In this document: piece by piece, positions 27,821 through 35,846 of the stretch
Layout of the letters: each line of letters begins with the position of its first letter
Numbering within the stretch: the first letter of the stretch is position 1
Assembly (NCBI GenBank): GCA_902779055.1
Contig: CACZAD010000011.1
Coordinates: 1-53,833 of the forward strand
Origin: Fibrobacter succinogenes
Lineage (GTDB): Bacteria > Fibrobacterota > Fibrobacteria > Fibrobacterales > Fibrobacteraceae
Reading direction: 5' to 3'
DNA: 53,833 bases
Notes under the pieces: model-generated
Database searches by the model: none
What the model was told of the DNA's origin: nothing
The model's input: only the letters and a program-made list of their open reading frames with translations
Position numbers and translations under genes: made by a program

Positions 27821-28656
27821 ACCATTCCTCCTTTTTCCGTTTCAACTTTTTTCGACAACGGGAAAAACTGTAAATTCAACCTGTAAACTTGATCAAGCTT
27901 TCCGCACTTCGCCGCAATCGAAATAATTTTCTTGCGGCAGGCATCAAGTTCATTCACGATTTCTTCATAGCCTTCGCGATTGACGCCCAAAGTAACACCC
28001 GTAACGTTACGTTCATCAGGACTAAACTGGTCCACAGATTCTACACCAAGGCGCCCCATTTCGCGATGCATCATGCGGATGGCAAGTGGCAACGCTTCCT
28101 TGGAACCCGTAACGGCCTTATCCGTTTGCTCATAAACGTTTTCTTGAGGTTGTTTCAAGAACCCGGCTTTTTCCAAGAACGTCAACGACTTGCGAACTTC
28201 AAGCGCCGAAACTTCCTGAGCACACGCTTTCGCGATTTCGCCCGGCATCGCCCCCGGCATCATCGGCGCCAGTTCACGTACCACCTGATTCTTCCAGCTA
28301 TCGTAATACTCGAATGCATCTTCGTCAATGACACGCACTTTATTCGCAGCCGAGATCGACACCATCTTATCGAGGTAAGCTTTCTTGACATCGTCCTTTT
28401 GCGCGTTGACGAAATTCACCATCGCTTCGAAATATTCAATTTCATAACCGGCAAGGCCCATAGCAACGGCCACACGATTCATCGTCACGCGGCTCAAGCT
28501 GCTTTTGCCATCACAAACAAGCTTCAAATACGAGGGCGAAGTAAACCCTGCAATCTTGGCAAACTCGCGCCAGGTAAATGCAGACGTTCTCTTACGCTCG
28601 TTGTAAAAGTCCGCCATATAGGCACGGTAATCTTTATATTCGACAATCGGCTTCAT
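27817..28656 (-). CDS. TIGR02147-family putative transcriptional regulator (module 1)
   Basis: A 279-residue member of the TIGR02147 family, abundant in Fibrobacter. The N-terminus (VEYKDYRAYMADFYNERK) leads into a helix-turn-helix-like region (FTWREFAKIAGFTSPSYLK, then LSRVTMNRVAVAMGL). The C-terminal two-thirds is the conserved family domain (WKNQVVRELAPMMPGA, LTFLEKAGFLK, MHREMGRL, YRLNLQFFPLSK). It lacks a signal peptide, so it is cytoplasmic. DNA binding is a family-level inference. It directly precedes and overlaps the lipoprotein gene. The promoter TTGACG-N17-TATATT ends 7 bases before the ATG, so the mRNA should be leaderless. Confidence 0.88.
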   Translation of the reverse strand: MKPIVEYKDYRAYMADFYNERKRTSAFTWREFAKIAGFTSPSYLKLVCDGKSSLSRVTMNRVAVAMGLAGYEIEYFEAMVNFVNAQKDDVKKAYLDKMVSISAANKVRVIDEDAFEYYDSWKNQVVRELAPMMPGAMPGEIAKACAQEVSALEVRKSLTFLEKAGFLKQPQENVYEQTDKAVTGSKEALPLAIRMMHREMGRLGVESVDQFSPDERNVTGVTLGVNREGYEEIVNELDACRKKIISIAAKCGKLDQVYRLNLQFFPLSKKVETEKGGMV

Positions 28657-28663
28657 ACTAGCA

Positions 28664-28692
28664 AATATATATCAGCGAGCACAGCCCGTCAA
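28664..28692 (-). promoter_or_regulatory. Promoter of module 1 regulator, leaderless
   Basis: The -35 TTGACG (28692-28687) and -10 TATATT (28669-28664) are 17 bases apart. Only 7 bases separate the -10 from the ATG at 28656, so transcription should begin at or next to the start codon. Confidence 0.75.
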
Positions 28693-28771
28693 TACAAAAT
28701 GATACAAAATTACATAAAATAAAACAAATATAGCATTTTATCAAGCACAACAAACAAAACAAACATCATAA

Positions 28772-28789
28772 ATGATACAAACGTATCAT
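28772..28789. promoter_or_regulatory. Palindrome upstream of module 1 promoter (candidate operator)
   Basis: ATGATAC-AAAC-GTATCAT is a perfect 7-bp inverted repeat centred 88 bases upstream of the -35. A single half copy (ATGATAC on the plus strand, 28699-28705) sits 6 bases from the -35. Confidence 0.6.
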
Positions 28790-28828
28790 TCACGGCAAAA
28801 TGATCTTTTTTTTAACGAATACAGAAAA

Positions 28829-28856
28829 GGGCCCGGCAACGCCGGGTCCTTTTTTT
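28829..28856. terminator. Terminator of module 2 lipoprotein gene
   Basis: GGGCCCGGC-AAC-GCCGGGTCC with seven T on the plus strand and TTTT on the minus strand. It lies 28 bases past the lipoprotein stop and is nearly the same as the terminator at 26157-26186. Confidence 0.75.
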
Positions 28857-28884
28857 GGTTCCTCCTAACAAAACTTAACCAGCA

Positions 28885-30453
28885 CTAATCATCCGAGTTC
28901 GTCTGCCGTGATGTAAAGTAAGCATCAATAACACCTATTCCAAATTTATAATCGCTTTCCTCAGCCGCTTCAATCTTCAGTCTTACAGAAATCGTTTGCT
29001 TAACCGCATTTTTCACTTTTAAACCAACACGATCGCTTTCCTCAAATATATGTAACATCATGTCATTCAACTCTTCGACAGATTTTACTTCACCCTCATA
29101 AGAAGCAACAGTATCCTTAGGCAATCGGAAATCGTACCAATTAACACACACTTTTCGCGTTTCTTGAGAGCTGCGCAGCTTCGTCCGCGGCAAGCCATCC
29201 GAAGTATCGCTAACAACCAGTTCTACCGTTACAGGCGTATCGGAATAATATTCAAAGCAAAGCCCTTCCCAATTCGAAATATCAACAGGCAGCGGTTCCC
29301 CAGAAGCATCCTTAGCGATTCCAAAGCCGAGCGACACATACGGATCCGCCTGACTAGTACCCTTTTTCAAGGACGCAACGCCGCAAACACCCTTGCACGA
29401 TTCGACAACCGGAGCCAACGAACCATCGCTACCCAACGCCACCGGCCATTGAACATAAGATTGTCCGCCCACATCTTCGTCTGTAGCCCAACGCCAGCGG
29501 CCATCTTCTACGGCATTTTCCGGCCAAAGGTTTTCAGCATAAGACGATGTTTTGACATAGTCCGCATCTTTAACTGGACTCCAAAGGCCTTCGCCAGCAC
29601 CACTTAACAATACCGGAGTTTCTGGTTCCGGTGAACCGTCCGCTTTCGTTCCAAAATACTTTATGTTGAAATTATACATCCCAGGTTCATTCTGGATTCT
29701 AAACATCAGGCCAACCAATTGTTTAGAAGCTTTCACGCCAGCCTTTCGACTCCAGCCATCCGGAAATTCTTTTTCCCAAGAAGGGAATTCAAATTGGTTC
29801 CAATTGAAGCACCTGGAAACTCCATCAATCGCTTTCGGCAAAGCCACAACCGGAAAGCCATAGCCATCATTAAGCAACGCACCGAGCGAATCCCCCAAAT
29901 CAAGCAACAGCGAAGCCGCCACATCAGACGTATACGAAATGCAAACGCCATTCCAATCAGAGACATCCACCGGAACGGGCTTACCCGTCTCATCCCTGGC
30001 CATCACAAAACCAACGGCGGCAAAGGGCTGCATGGTCATCGATCCTTTTTTCAAATCGGCGATACCGCAAATGCCTTGGCACGACTCAATAACGGTAGAC
30101 ATAGAATCCGCATCGCCACCCAACGCCACAGGCCATATAATAGAAGACTGCCCGCCTTCATTTTCGTCAGCGTCGCGAGCTTCCCAGAACCAACGGCCAT
30201 CAGCCCGTTCATTCGCAGCCAAACGAGCCGAATAAAGCGTCGAGTTCACACGGTAATCACCCGCAAGAGGATTCCACAAGTCAATAACGCGGCCATCAAA
30301 AGAGCTAGACGAAAGACCATCCACCGAACTGGACGAAACCAGAGCTATCGGATTCGGTTCTGTCGACGTTCCCGTGATATTTCCGTTTTCTCCGGAGCAC
30401 GCAGCAAGCCCCAACGCCATCACACCACACGCTGCATAAAGTTTGCTATTCAT
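28885..30453 (-). CDS. Ser-rich surface lipoprotein with two Cys-containing beta-rich domains (module 2)
   Basis: A 522-residue lipoprotein with lipobox LAAC (Cys19) and a short SSSS linker sharing SSSSVDGLSSSSFD with module 1. Two homologous domains follow, about residues 55-275 and 290-500. Each has C-x-G-x-C-G, a KKG turn, GF-x2-A-x-D, then PVDVSDWNGVCISY or PVDISNWEGLCFEY. Start at ATG 30453: GGAGG, inside the end of the regulator gene, lies 8 bases before it; an upstream in-frame start has no such site. The ATG overlaps the regulator's stop by 8 bases. It is a paralogue of the module 1 lipoprotein, and the whole module looks like a tandem duplicate. Confidence 0.8.
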   Translation of the reverse strand: MNSKLYAACGVMALGLAACSGENGNITGTSTEPNPIALVSSSSVDGLSSSSFDGRVIDLWNPLAGDYRVNSTLYSARLAANERADGRWFWEARDADENEGGQSSIIWPVALGGDADSMSTVIESCQGICGIADLKKGSMTMQPFAAVGFVMARDETGKPVPVDVSDWNGVCISYTSDVAASLLLDLGDSLGALLNDGYGFPVVALPKAIDGVSRCFNWNQFEFPSWEKEFPDGWSRKAGVKASKQLVGLMFRIQNEPGMYNFNIKYFGTKADGSPEPETPVLLSGAGEGLWSPVKDADYVKTSSYAENLWPENAVEDGRWRWATDEDVGGQSYVQWPVALGSDGSLAPVVESCKGVCGVASLKKGTSQADPYVSLGFGIAKDASGEPLPVDISNWEGLCFEYYSDTPVTVELVVSDTSDGLPRTKLRSSQETRKVCVNWYDFRLPKDTVASYEGEVKSVEELNDMMLHIFEESDRVGLKVKNAVKQTISVRLKIEAAEESDYKFGIGVIDAYFTSRQTNSDD

Positions 30454-31288
30454 CCTTAGCCTCCTCATTTTGGGCAACCTCTTTAGAAAGAGGGAACAAT
30501 TGTAAATTCAATCTGTAAACTTGTTTGATATTGTTGCATTCTTCCGCAATTGCGGTAATTTTTTTACGGCACTCGTCCAATTCATGAACTATGCGCCCGT
30601 AAGTTTCTCGGTCAACGCCCATCGTGACGCCAGTAATGTTGCGTTCGTCTGACTCAAAGCGATCCACCGAATCAATCGCCAAACGGCCCATTTCTCGGTG
30701 CATCGAACGGAGAGCAAGTGGAAGCCCTTCCCTAGAGCCTTCTACAGACTTTTCCGTTTGCACATAAACGTTTTCGCCAACCTGCTTGAGGAACCCGGCG
30801 CGTTCCAAAAAGGCAAGCGACTTACGGACTTCGAGCGCAGAGATTTCCTGCGTGCACATTTTGGCGATTTCGCCAGGCATCGCACCGGGCATTATCGGAG
30901 CAAGCTCTCGCACTACAGAATTTTTCCAGCCGTCGTAATACTCGAAAGCATCCTTATCGACAACGCGCACCTTATGTTCCAAAGCAATAGACAGCATTTG
31001 GTCCAAGAATTTTTTTCTCACATCATCCGTCTTGGCATTGCCAAACTGGACCATCGCTTCGAAGTAAGTCACTTCATAGCCGGCAAGCCCAACGGCGGCA
31101 GCCACACGCCCCATAGTCACTTTGCTGAGATTCGTCTTTCCACAGCAAACATCCTTGAGGTACGACGGTGAAACAAAGCCCGCAATCTTCGCAAATTCGC
31201 GCCACGAAAATGCCGAAGTTCGCTTGCGCTCTTCGTAGTAGTCGCTCAAAAAAGCGTGATAATCTTGATATTCAACGATCGGATTCAT
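30446..31288 (-). CDS. TIGR02147-family putative transcriptional regulator (module 2)
   Basis: A 280-residue paralogue of the module 1 regulator with the same layout: VEYQDYHAFLSDYYEERK, HTH-like FSWREFAKIAGFVSPSYLK, WKNSVVRELAPIMPGAMPGEIAK, LAFLERAGFLK, MHREMGRLA, YRLNLQLFPLSK. Positions in the putative recognition part differ from module 1 (DVCCGKTNLSKVTMGR against LVCDGKSSLSRVTMNR), which fits a different DNA target. It overlaps the lipoprotein start by 8 bases. The promoter TTGACT-N17-TATATT stops 7 bases before the ATG. DNA binding is inferred, not shown. Confidence 0.88.
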   Translation of the reverse strand: MNPIVEYQDYHAFLSDYYEERKRTSAFSWREFAKIAGFVSPSYLKDVCCGKTNLSKVTMGRVAAAVGLAGYEVTYFEAMVQFGNAKTDDVRKKFLDQMLSIALEHKVRVVDKDAFEYYDGWKNSVVRELAPIMPGAMPGEIAKMCTQEISALEVRKSLAFLERAGFLKQVGENVYVQTEKSVEGSREGLPLALRSMHREMGRLAIDSVDRFESDERNITGVTMGVDRETYGRIVHELDECRKKITAIAEECNNIKQVYRLNLQLFPLSKEVAQNEEAKDE

Positions 31289-31295
31289 ATAAACA

Positions 31296-31324
31296 AATAT
31301 ACTTCGTCAATTTTAAAAAGTCAA
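31296..31324 (-). promoter_or_regulatory. Promoter of module 2 regulator, leaderless
   Basis: The -35 TTGACT (31324-31319), 17-base spacer and -10 TATATT (31301-31296) are followed by 7 bases and the ATG at 31288. The layout is identical to module 1. Confidence 0.75.
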
Positions 31325-31398
31325 CACTTTATAGTACATTTTCTTTAATTTTTATCAAAATTTTGCATTTTCTTTACTATAAAAATAGAATTTACAGC

Positions 31399-31423
31399 TA
31401 TACAGTACACTACGTACTGTATA
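31399..31423. promoter_or_regulatory. Palindrome upstream of module 2 promoter (candidate operator)
   Basis: TATACAGTAC-N5-GTACTGTATA is a perfect 10-bp inverted repeat centred 87 bases upstream of the -35. A near half copy (ATAGTAC on the plus strand, 31331-31337) sits 6 bases from the -35. It differs in sequence from the module 1 palindrome. Confidence 0.6.
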
Positions 31424-31448
31424 AAAAAAAGGACCGCCGAAGCGGTCC
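31423..31448 (-). terminator. Terminator of the broken lipoprotein gene
   Basis: On the minus strand, GGACCGC-TTCG-GCGGTCC is followed by a run of eight T, 20 bases past the stop. Confidence 0.85.
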
Positions 31449-31467
31449 CAATCAACGCATCACAATG

Positions 31468-32487
31468 TCAGTAGAATTTTTCGACGCCCAGGTCATTCGA
31501 CCCCAAAAATGCAATATGAAAACTATAATCGCCTTCTGACGCCTGTAATTTAAACCGTACCCCGACAAGATGCCTAGAAGCCTCCAGCCCCGTATTTTCA
31601 CGCCAGCCTTCAGCTTCGCCCTTGAACCAAGACGGAAATTTAAATTGATCCCATGTAAGGCATCTTCTCGTACCAGCGGAAGACTTGGGCAAAGACACCG
31701 TCGGCTGAGCATAGGCAAACGCAGCATTTAAAGAATCACCCAGATCCAATTCCAATGACGGAGCTGCAGCCGAAGTATAAGAAATGCAGATTCCATTCCA
31801 CTTCGACACATCTACAGGAACCGGCTTTCCAGAGCCATCCCTTGCAAGCGTAAAGCCAACAGACACGAACGGATTATACGTCAAAGTTCCTTTTTCCAAG
31901 ACCGCCGTTCCACAAACTCCACCGCAATATTCTATCGTCGATGTCGGCACCTCGATGTTTCCGCTCACACTATCGGAATCGAAGACTACTGACGAATTTC
32001 CTATCATAACTCGCCCAGCATACTCGTTATAAATACCACAATAGGGACAAGTAGAATCAGTCTCCATCACACGCCATCAACCATCAGTGACTGCATCTTG
32101 GGGCCACGCAGAATCCCCACAGGCATCCATCACAACAGCCGAGCCATTATCATAACCGCTCCATTGCATCCGCCGACACGAACTCGAACTTGACGAAAGT
32201 ACAGTAGAGGAGCTCGACAACGCTGCCGAACTCGAGGACAATTCCGCTTCGGAACTTGACGATTCAGGGACAGGAGCGCTAGAAGAAAGCCCGAACAGAG
32301 AACTGGAGGACTGCTCCACGGAACCAGAAGATTCCGCCAAAGAGCTTATAGGCGTTGAGACAGAACTCGACGAAACATCTGCAGCAGGATCCGCGTTATC
32401 GTTCCAAGCCTCCATACTGTTTCCTCCGGAACAAGCCGCAAATGCAAAAGCAGCAATCCCACAGGTCCCATAAAATCGGCGTTTCAT
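31468..32487 (-). pseudogene. Ser-rich lipoprotein of the module 1/2 domain family, interrupted by one in-frame TGA
   Basis: Read through, the frame encodes about 339 residues: a lipobox FAAC (Cys19), a long SSSS-rich linker to about residue 105, and one copy of the domain found in modules 1 and 2 (YCGGVCGTAVLEKGT, PFVSVGFTLARD, PVDVSKWNGICISY). An in-frame TGA (plus-strand TCA, 32077-32079) falls where the paralogues have Arg in DGRW: here the frame reads TDG-stop-WRV. A single C-to-T change from CGA would explain it. The frame is otherwise intact on both sides. It has its own ribosome site (AAGGAG) and terminator, and no regulator gene next to it. A recent inactivation, a sequencing error or phase-like variation are the options. 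Confidence 0.8.
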
Positions 32488-32544
32488 CGATTTTCTCCTT
32501 TTTTATCCTATACAATTAATATATATAAAAAAGTACAAGCAAAG
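32488..32544 (-). promoter_or_regulatory. Promoter region of the broken lipoprotein gene
   Basis: On the minus strand TTGTAC is followed by about 17 bases and TTGTAT/TATAGG, and AAGGAG is 8 bases before the ATG at 32487. Unlike modules 1 and 2 it has a normal leader. Confidence 0.4.
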
Positions 32545-32573
32545 AAAAAGACCCGGCTTTTAAACCGAGTCCT
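32545..32573 (-). terminator. Rho-independent terminator, probably of maeB
   Basis: On the minus strand, GACTCGG-TTTAAAAG-CCGGGTC is followed by TTTTTCTTT. It lies about 100 bases past the maeB stop, beyond a poly-C tract. Confidence 0.65.
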
Positions 32574-32600
32574 TTTAACAATTCAATTGCGATTGTCTAG

Positions 32601-32611
32601 CCCCCCCCCCC
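32601..32611. repeat. Homopolymer of eleven C
   Basis: An uninterrupted C11 run sits next to a CGCCTTCGCGAGGATGACGAG repeat-like segment downstream of maeB. It is intergenic, so length change would not shift a reading frame here. Confidence 0.8.
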
Positions 32612-32669
32612 GCCTTCGCGAGGATGACGAGACATTACTCACCGCTCATGGCTCATAGCTCACCGTAAT

Positions 32670-34991
32670 TTACCACATCTTGTCGAACTTCTGACGGCTC
32701 TTTTCTTCGTCCTTCTTTTCCTGAACGATGGCGTCGATGACGGCGGCAACGGTCAAGTTGAAGATATCGTGGACAGAAGCGTCGGAGTCGGTGAAGTGAA
32801 CCGGCTTGTTAAGGCCCATCTGCACAGGACCGATGGATTCGCCAACGCCCATTTCGAGGAGCATCTTGCAAGTGGTATTTGCAGAAGAGAGGCACGGGAA
32901 GATGAGCGTGTTGACGGTCTGGCCCTTGATCTTGTTGAACGGATACTTCGTGTCGCGAAGATCCTTGTCGAGAGCCACGTTCACCTGCATTTCGCCATCG
33001 AGAACGTAATCCGGATACTGTTCGTGAATCGTCTTCACGGCTTCGCGGACCTTGTTCACGGTGCCACGAGCAGCTTCCTTGTCAGAACCGAAGTTTGCGT
33101 AGCTAAGCATTGCCATCACCGGTTCGTGAGCGAAGAAGCGGACTGCGTCGTGCGTGAGCTTCACGATATCGACGAGCGTTTCGGCATCGGGATCGCGGTT
33201 CACGAGCGTATCGGCCAAGAAGAACGTGCCCTTCTTGGTGGAGAGGATATGCATAGCACCGAAGTGCTTGTACTCCGGACGGATACCGATAATTTCCTTG
33301 GCCAATTCGATCGTTTCGGAATACTTGGAATAGCCACCAGAAATGAGAGCATCGGCATCGCCGACCTTCACCATCATCATACCGAAGTGGTTCGGTTCGA
33401 ACATATCGTCGCGGGCTTCTTCGAAGGTCACGCCGTTACGGCCGTTTTCTTCGGCATAGATTTCAGCATACTTGCGGCGGCGTTCGAATTCTTCCGGAGA
33501 ACGCGGGTTCACAATCTTGATGCCCGTGAGGTCGAGCTGTTCGCGCTGGGCGATCATCTGGATGCGTTCCGGGTTGCCAAGCATAATCGGGTGTGCAATA
33601 CCTTCGGCCTGAGCCTGGACAGCAGCCTTGAGCATATTGAGGTTGCTTTCGGCAAACACGACGCGCTTCGGGTTGCTACGAGCGGTATCGCTGAACTGAC
33701 GGATGAGCTTGTTGTCATAGCCCATCATATCGCGCAGACGGTCGTAGTAAGCGTCCCAATCGGTAATCGGCTTGCGGGCCACGCCACTTTCGATAGCAGC
33801 CTTGGCCACAGCGATAGAAACTTCCGTGAGGAGGCGCGGATCGAGCGGCTTCGGAATCAAGTATTCCTTGCCGAACGTGAAGCGCTGTGCGTTGTATGCA
33901 ATGTTCACCACATCCGGAACCGGCTTGTGAGCGAGAGCGGCAATTGCGCGGACTGCAGCGTGCTTCATGTGTTCGTTGATAGTCGTTGCACGAACGTCAA
34001 GAGCGCCACGGAAAATGTACGGGAAACCGATAACGTTGTTCACCTGGTTCGGATAGTCGCTACGACCCGTTGCAAAGATGAGGTCGCCACGGCTTGCCAT
34101 GGCTTCTTCGTAGCTGATTTCCGGAGTCGGGTTTGCAAGAGCAAAGACAATCGGCTGGTCGGCCATACTGCGGACCATTTCGCGAGTGAGGATGTTGCCC
34201 TTGGAGAGGCCGACGAACACGTCTGCGCCCTTCATTGCATCTTCGAGAGTTTCGATGTCGGTGCGGTCCGTTGCAAAGAAAGCCTTTGCTTCGGTGAGGC
34301 CCTTGCGGTCCTTGCGAATAACGCCCTTGCTATCGCACATCACGAGATTTTCTTTCTTGAGGCCGAGAGACAAGTAGAGGCGAGTGCAAGCGCAAGCCGC
34401 AGCGCCAGCGCCGTTCACGACCATCTTCACGTTGCGAATGCTCTTGCCAGCAACTTCGATAGCGTTCAAGAGACCAGCGGAAGAAATGATAGCCGTACCG
34501 TGCTGGTCATCGTGCATCACCGGGATATCGAGTTCAGCCTTGAGCGTGTCTTCGATTTCAAAGCATTCCGGAGCCTTGATGTCTTCGAGGTTGATACCGC
34601 CGAACGTCGGGGCAATGCCCTTCACGATTTCGATAAACTTCTTCGGATCCTTTTCGTTGATTTCGATGTCGAACACATCGATACCGGCGTAAATCTTGAA
34701 GAGAAGAGCCTTCCCTTCCATCACCGGCTTGCCAGCGAGAGCGCCAATATCGCCAAGGCCGAGAACTGCCGTACCGTTACTGATCACCGCAACGAGATTA
34801 CCCTTGCCCGTATATTCGTATGCGAGATTGTGATCCTTTTCGATTTCAAGGCACGGAGATGCTACACCCGGTGTGTAAGCGAGACCCAAGTCCGTCTGTG
34901 TGCTGTGCGGCTTGGTGGGCACGATTTCAATCTTGCCCGGCTTGCCCATAGAATGGTATTCAAGTGCTTTTTCTTTTAAATCCTTGCTCAT
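32670..34991 (-). CDS. maeB: NADP-dependent malic enzyme with C-terminal phosphotransacetylase-like domain
   Basis: A 773-residue MaeB-type enzyme converting malate to pyruvate and CO2 with reduction of NADP. The N-terminal malic domain shows [19 protein letters not shown], the [23 protein letters not shown] segment and the NAD-binding [14 protein letters not shown]. The C-terminal third, from about residue 430, is the phosphotransacetylase-like domain ([43 protein letters not shown]), usually regulatory rather than catalytic. The ATG at 34991 is chosen because AGGAG lies 7 bases before it and the family begins there ([13 protein letters not shown]). Single-gene unit. Confidence 0.95.
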   Translation of the reverse strand: MSKDLKEKALEYHSMGKPGKIEIVPTKPHSTQTDLGLAYTPGVASPCLEIEKDHNLAYEYTGKGNLVAVISNGTAVLGLGDIGALAGKPVMEGKALLFKIYAGIDVFDIEINEKDPKKFIEIVKGIAPTFGGINLEDIKAPECFEIEDTLKAELDIPVMHDDQHGTAIISSAGLLNAIEVAGKSIRNVKMVVNGAGAAACACTRLYLSLGLKKENLVMCDSKGVIRKDRKGLTEAKAFFATDRTDIETLEDAMKGADVFVGLSKGNILTREMVRSMADQPIVFALANPTPEISYEEAMASRGDLIFATGRSDYPNQVNNVIGFPYIFRGALDVRATTINEHMKHAAVRAIAALAHKPVPDVVNIAYNAQRFTFGKEYLIPKPLDPRLLTEVSIAVAKAAIESGVARKPITDWDAYYDRLRDMMGYDNKLIRQFSDTARSNPKRVVFAESNLNMLKAAVQAQAEGIAHPIMLGNPERIQMIAQREQLDLTGIKIVNPRSPEEFERRRKYAEIYAEENGRNGVTFEEARDDMFEPNHFGMMMVKVGDADALISGGYSKYSETIELAKEIIGIRPEYKHFGAMHILSTKKGTFFLADTLVNRDPDAETLVDIVKLTHDAVRFFAHEPVMAMLSYANFGSDKEAARGTVNKVREAVKTIHEQYPDYVLDGEMQVNVALDKDLRDTKYPFNKIKGQTVNTLIFPCLSSANTTCKMLLEMGVGESIGPVQMGLNKPVHFTDSDASVHDIFNLTVAAVIDAIVQEKKDEEKSRQKFDKMW

Positions 34992-35035
34992 TTTGACTCC
35001 TTTGAGCTTAAATTTTTCGCGGCAGAATTTAGCCC

Positions 35036-35078
35036 AAGGCGAGAGCAGCGCCAATACATGTATTGGCATTGCCGAGCC
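35036..35078. repeat. 43-bp palindromic repeat, copy 2
   Basis: The core GCCAATAC-AT-GTATTGGC is a perfect hairpin. It matches copy 1 (303-345) at 37 of 43 positions, with a compensatory G-C to A-T change in the stem. Confidence 0.7.
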
Positions 35079-35288
35079 GAACTAAAATGCGCTCTCGGAG
35101 CGTAAATTTAGAAAAATTTACACAACAATAAAAGGGTGCTAGAAATGTGTTTTTTGTTACATTTTAGCCCAAAATTGCCATAGTTAAGCCACAAACGAAA
35201 CTTTTAGCTCCCATACGACGCACGCTTTACAGAAAATGAAATAAAGCGTCAAGCCTGATCCGGCTGGAAAAAAAGAAACACTCATTCC

Positions 35289-35317
35289 TTGACAAGCTCC
35301 ACCAAAAATGTTACCTT
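35289..35317 (+). promoter_or_regulatory. Promoter for the structured leader and small peptide
   Basis: Perfect -35 TTGACA (35289-35294), 17-base spacer, -10 TACCTT (35312-35317). The start point should be near 35324, about 325 nt before the peptide ATG. Confidence 0.7.
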
Positions 35318-35323
35318 GTAGCT

Positions 35324-35648
35324 ACCGTTTTTTGACGGATGTACATATTTTTGATTTTATATAGTAGTGGCAAGCGGCTCCGCAATCATACTACGGCCTA
35401 GCCTCAAGCCCTTTTTTAGATTGTTTTTTTCTTTGATTGTTTATAGATTGATTTAGGTAGCAGCCTGCTCCGCGGATGATAAAGCACGAGGATCAAGCTC
35501 TTGTTAAAGTTTTGGGCACCCGCCCATAGATTTAGTTTATACAAAATTTCATTAGTATTTCGAGCGCTCCTACTGGAGCACACCACGGGCATTCCGCCCA
35601 ACAGCCCGGCCAAGCTTTTTTGGTCAACAAATATCAGGAGAAACCTCC
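35324..35648 (+). ncRNA. Candidate structured leader RNA or small RNA
   Basis: The stretch has hairpins GTAGT-(GCGG-CT-CCGC)-ACTAC at about 35366-35396, then a GC-rich segment ending in CCCTTTTTTAG and a second T7 run (about 35410-35437), which could stop transcription early. A second block at about 35457-35505 repeats the order GTAG, GCTCCGC, TCAAGC-CTT seen in the first. GCTCC-TACT-GGAGC lies near 35566-35580. It matches no RNA family I recognise. Confidence 0.4.
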
Positions 35649-35762
35649 ATGATTCAGTTCCTCGAAGATACAATTGATGTAGTGGAAGCAGTAGTCGAAG
35701 TTATTGGTGGCGTAATTATCGTCGTCAAAGCAATTGAAAAGCTCACCTCTGAAGAGTTCTAA
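35649..35762 (+). CDS. 37-residue hydrophobic/amphipathic peptide
   Basis: ATG at 35649 is preceded by a strong ribosome site, AGGAG, exactly 8 bases upstream, which is the main reason to call this gene. The peptide starts MIQFLEDTIDVVEAVVEV, has Gly-Gly at 20-21, then VIIVVKAIEKL and an acidic end (TSEEF). The middle is a valine/isoleucine-rich stretch with regularly spaced acidic residues, suited to a membrane or amphipathic helix. Similar size and shape occur in small membrane proteins, type I toxins and peptide bacteriocins; the GG could be a leader-cleavage motif but only partly fits. I cannot assign a function. A terminator follows 24 bases after the stop. Confidence 0.6.
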   Translation: MIQFLEDTIDVVEAVVEVIGGVIIVVKAIEKLTSEEF

Positions 35763-35785
35763 TAAAATATTATGAAGAAAACAGT

Positions 35786-35817
35786 CCCCGCAGCGTTCCG
35801 CTTGCGGGGGCATTTTT
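35786..35817 (+). terminator. Terminator after the 37-residue peptide gene
   Basis: CCCCGCAGCG-TTC-CGCTTGCGGGG (one bulged T) is followed by GCATTTTT. Partial read-through would reach the zinc-ribbon gene. Confidence 0.75.
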
Positions 35818-35846
35818 CCCACATCCAACAAAACAAAGGTTTCAAA

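Larger units (their letters stand above)
34992..35648. other. Long non-coding stretch upstream of the 37-residue peptide gene
   Basis: No gene of ordinary length is seen. It contains maeB's upstream region, the second copy of a 43-bp palindromic repeat (35036-35078), and a perfect inverted repeat GTAAATTT-AGAA-AAATTTAC (about 35102-35121). It also holds a promoter (35289-35317) and about 325 nt of leader with several hairpins and an internal T-run that may be a terminator or attenuator. Confidence 0.55.

Noticed and set aside
32071..32085. TGA recoded as tryptophan or selenocysteine
   Set aside because: TGA is used as an ordinary stop elsewhere in the window (for example at the ends of the module 1 regulator and the methyltransferase gene), the paralogues have Arg here, and no selenocysteine element is apparent.
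35772..35846. Longer N-terminus for the zinc-ribbon protein
   Set aside because: The extension translates the terminator hairpin of the peptide gene and has no ribosome site.
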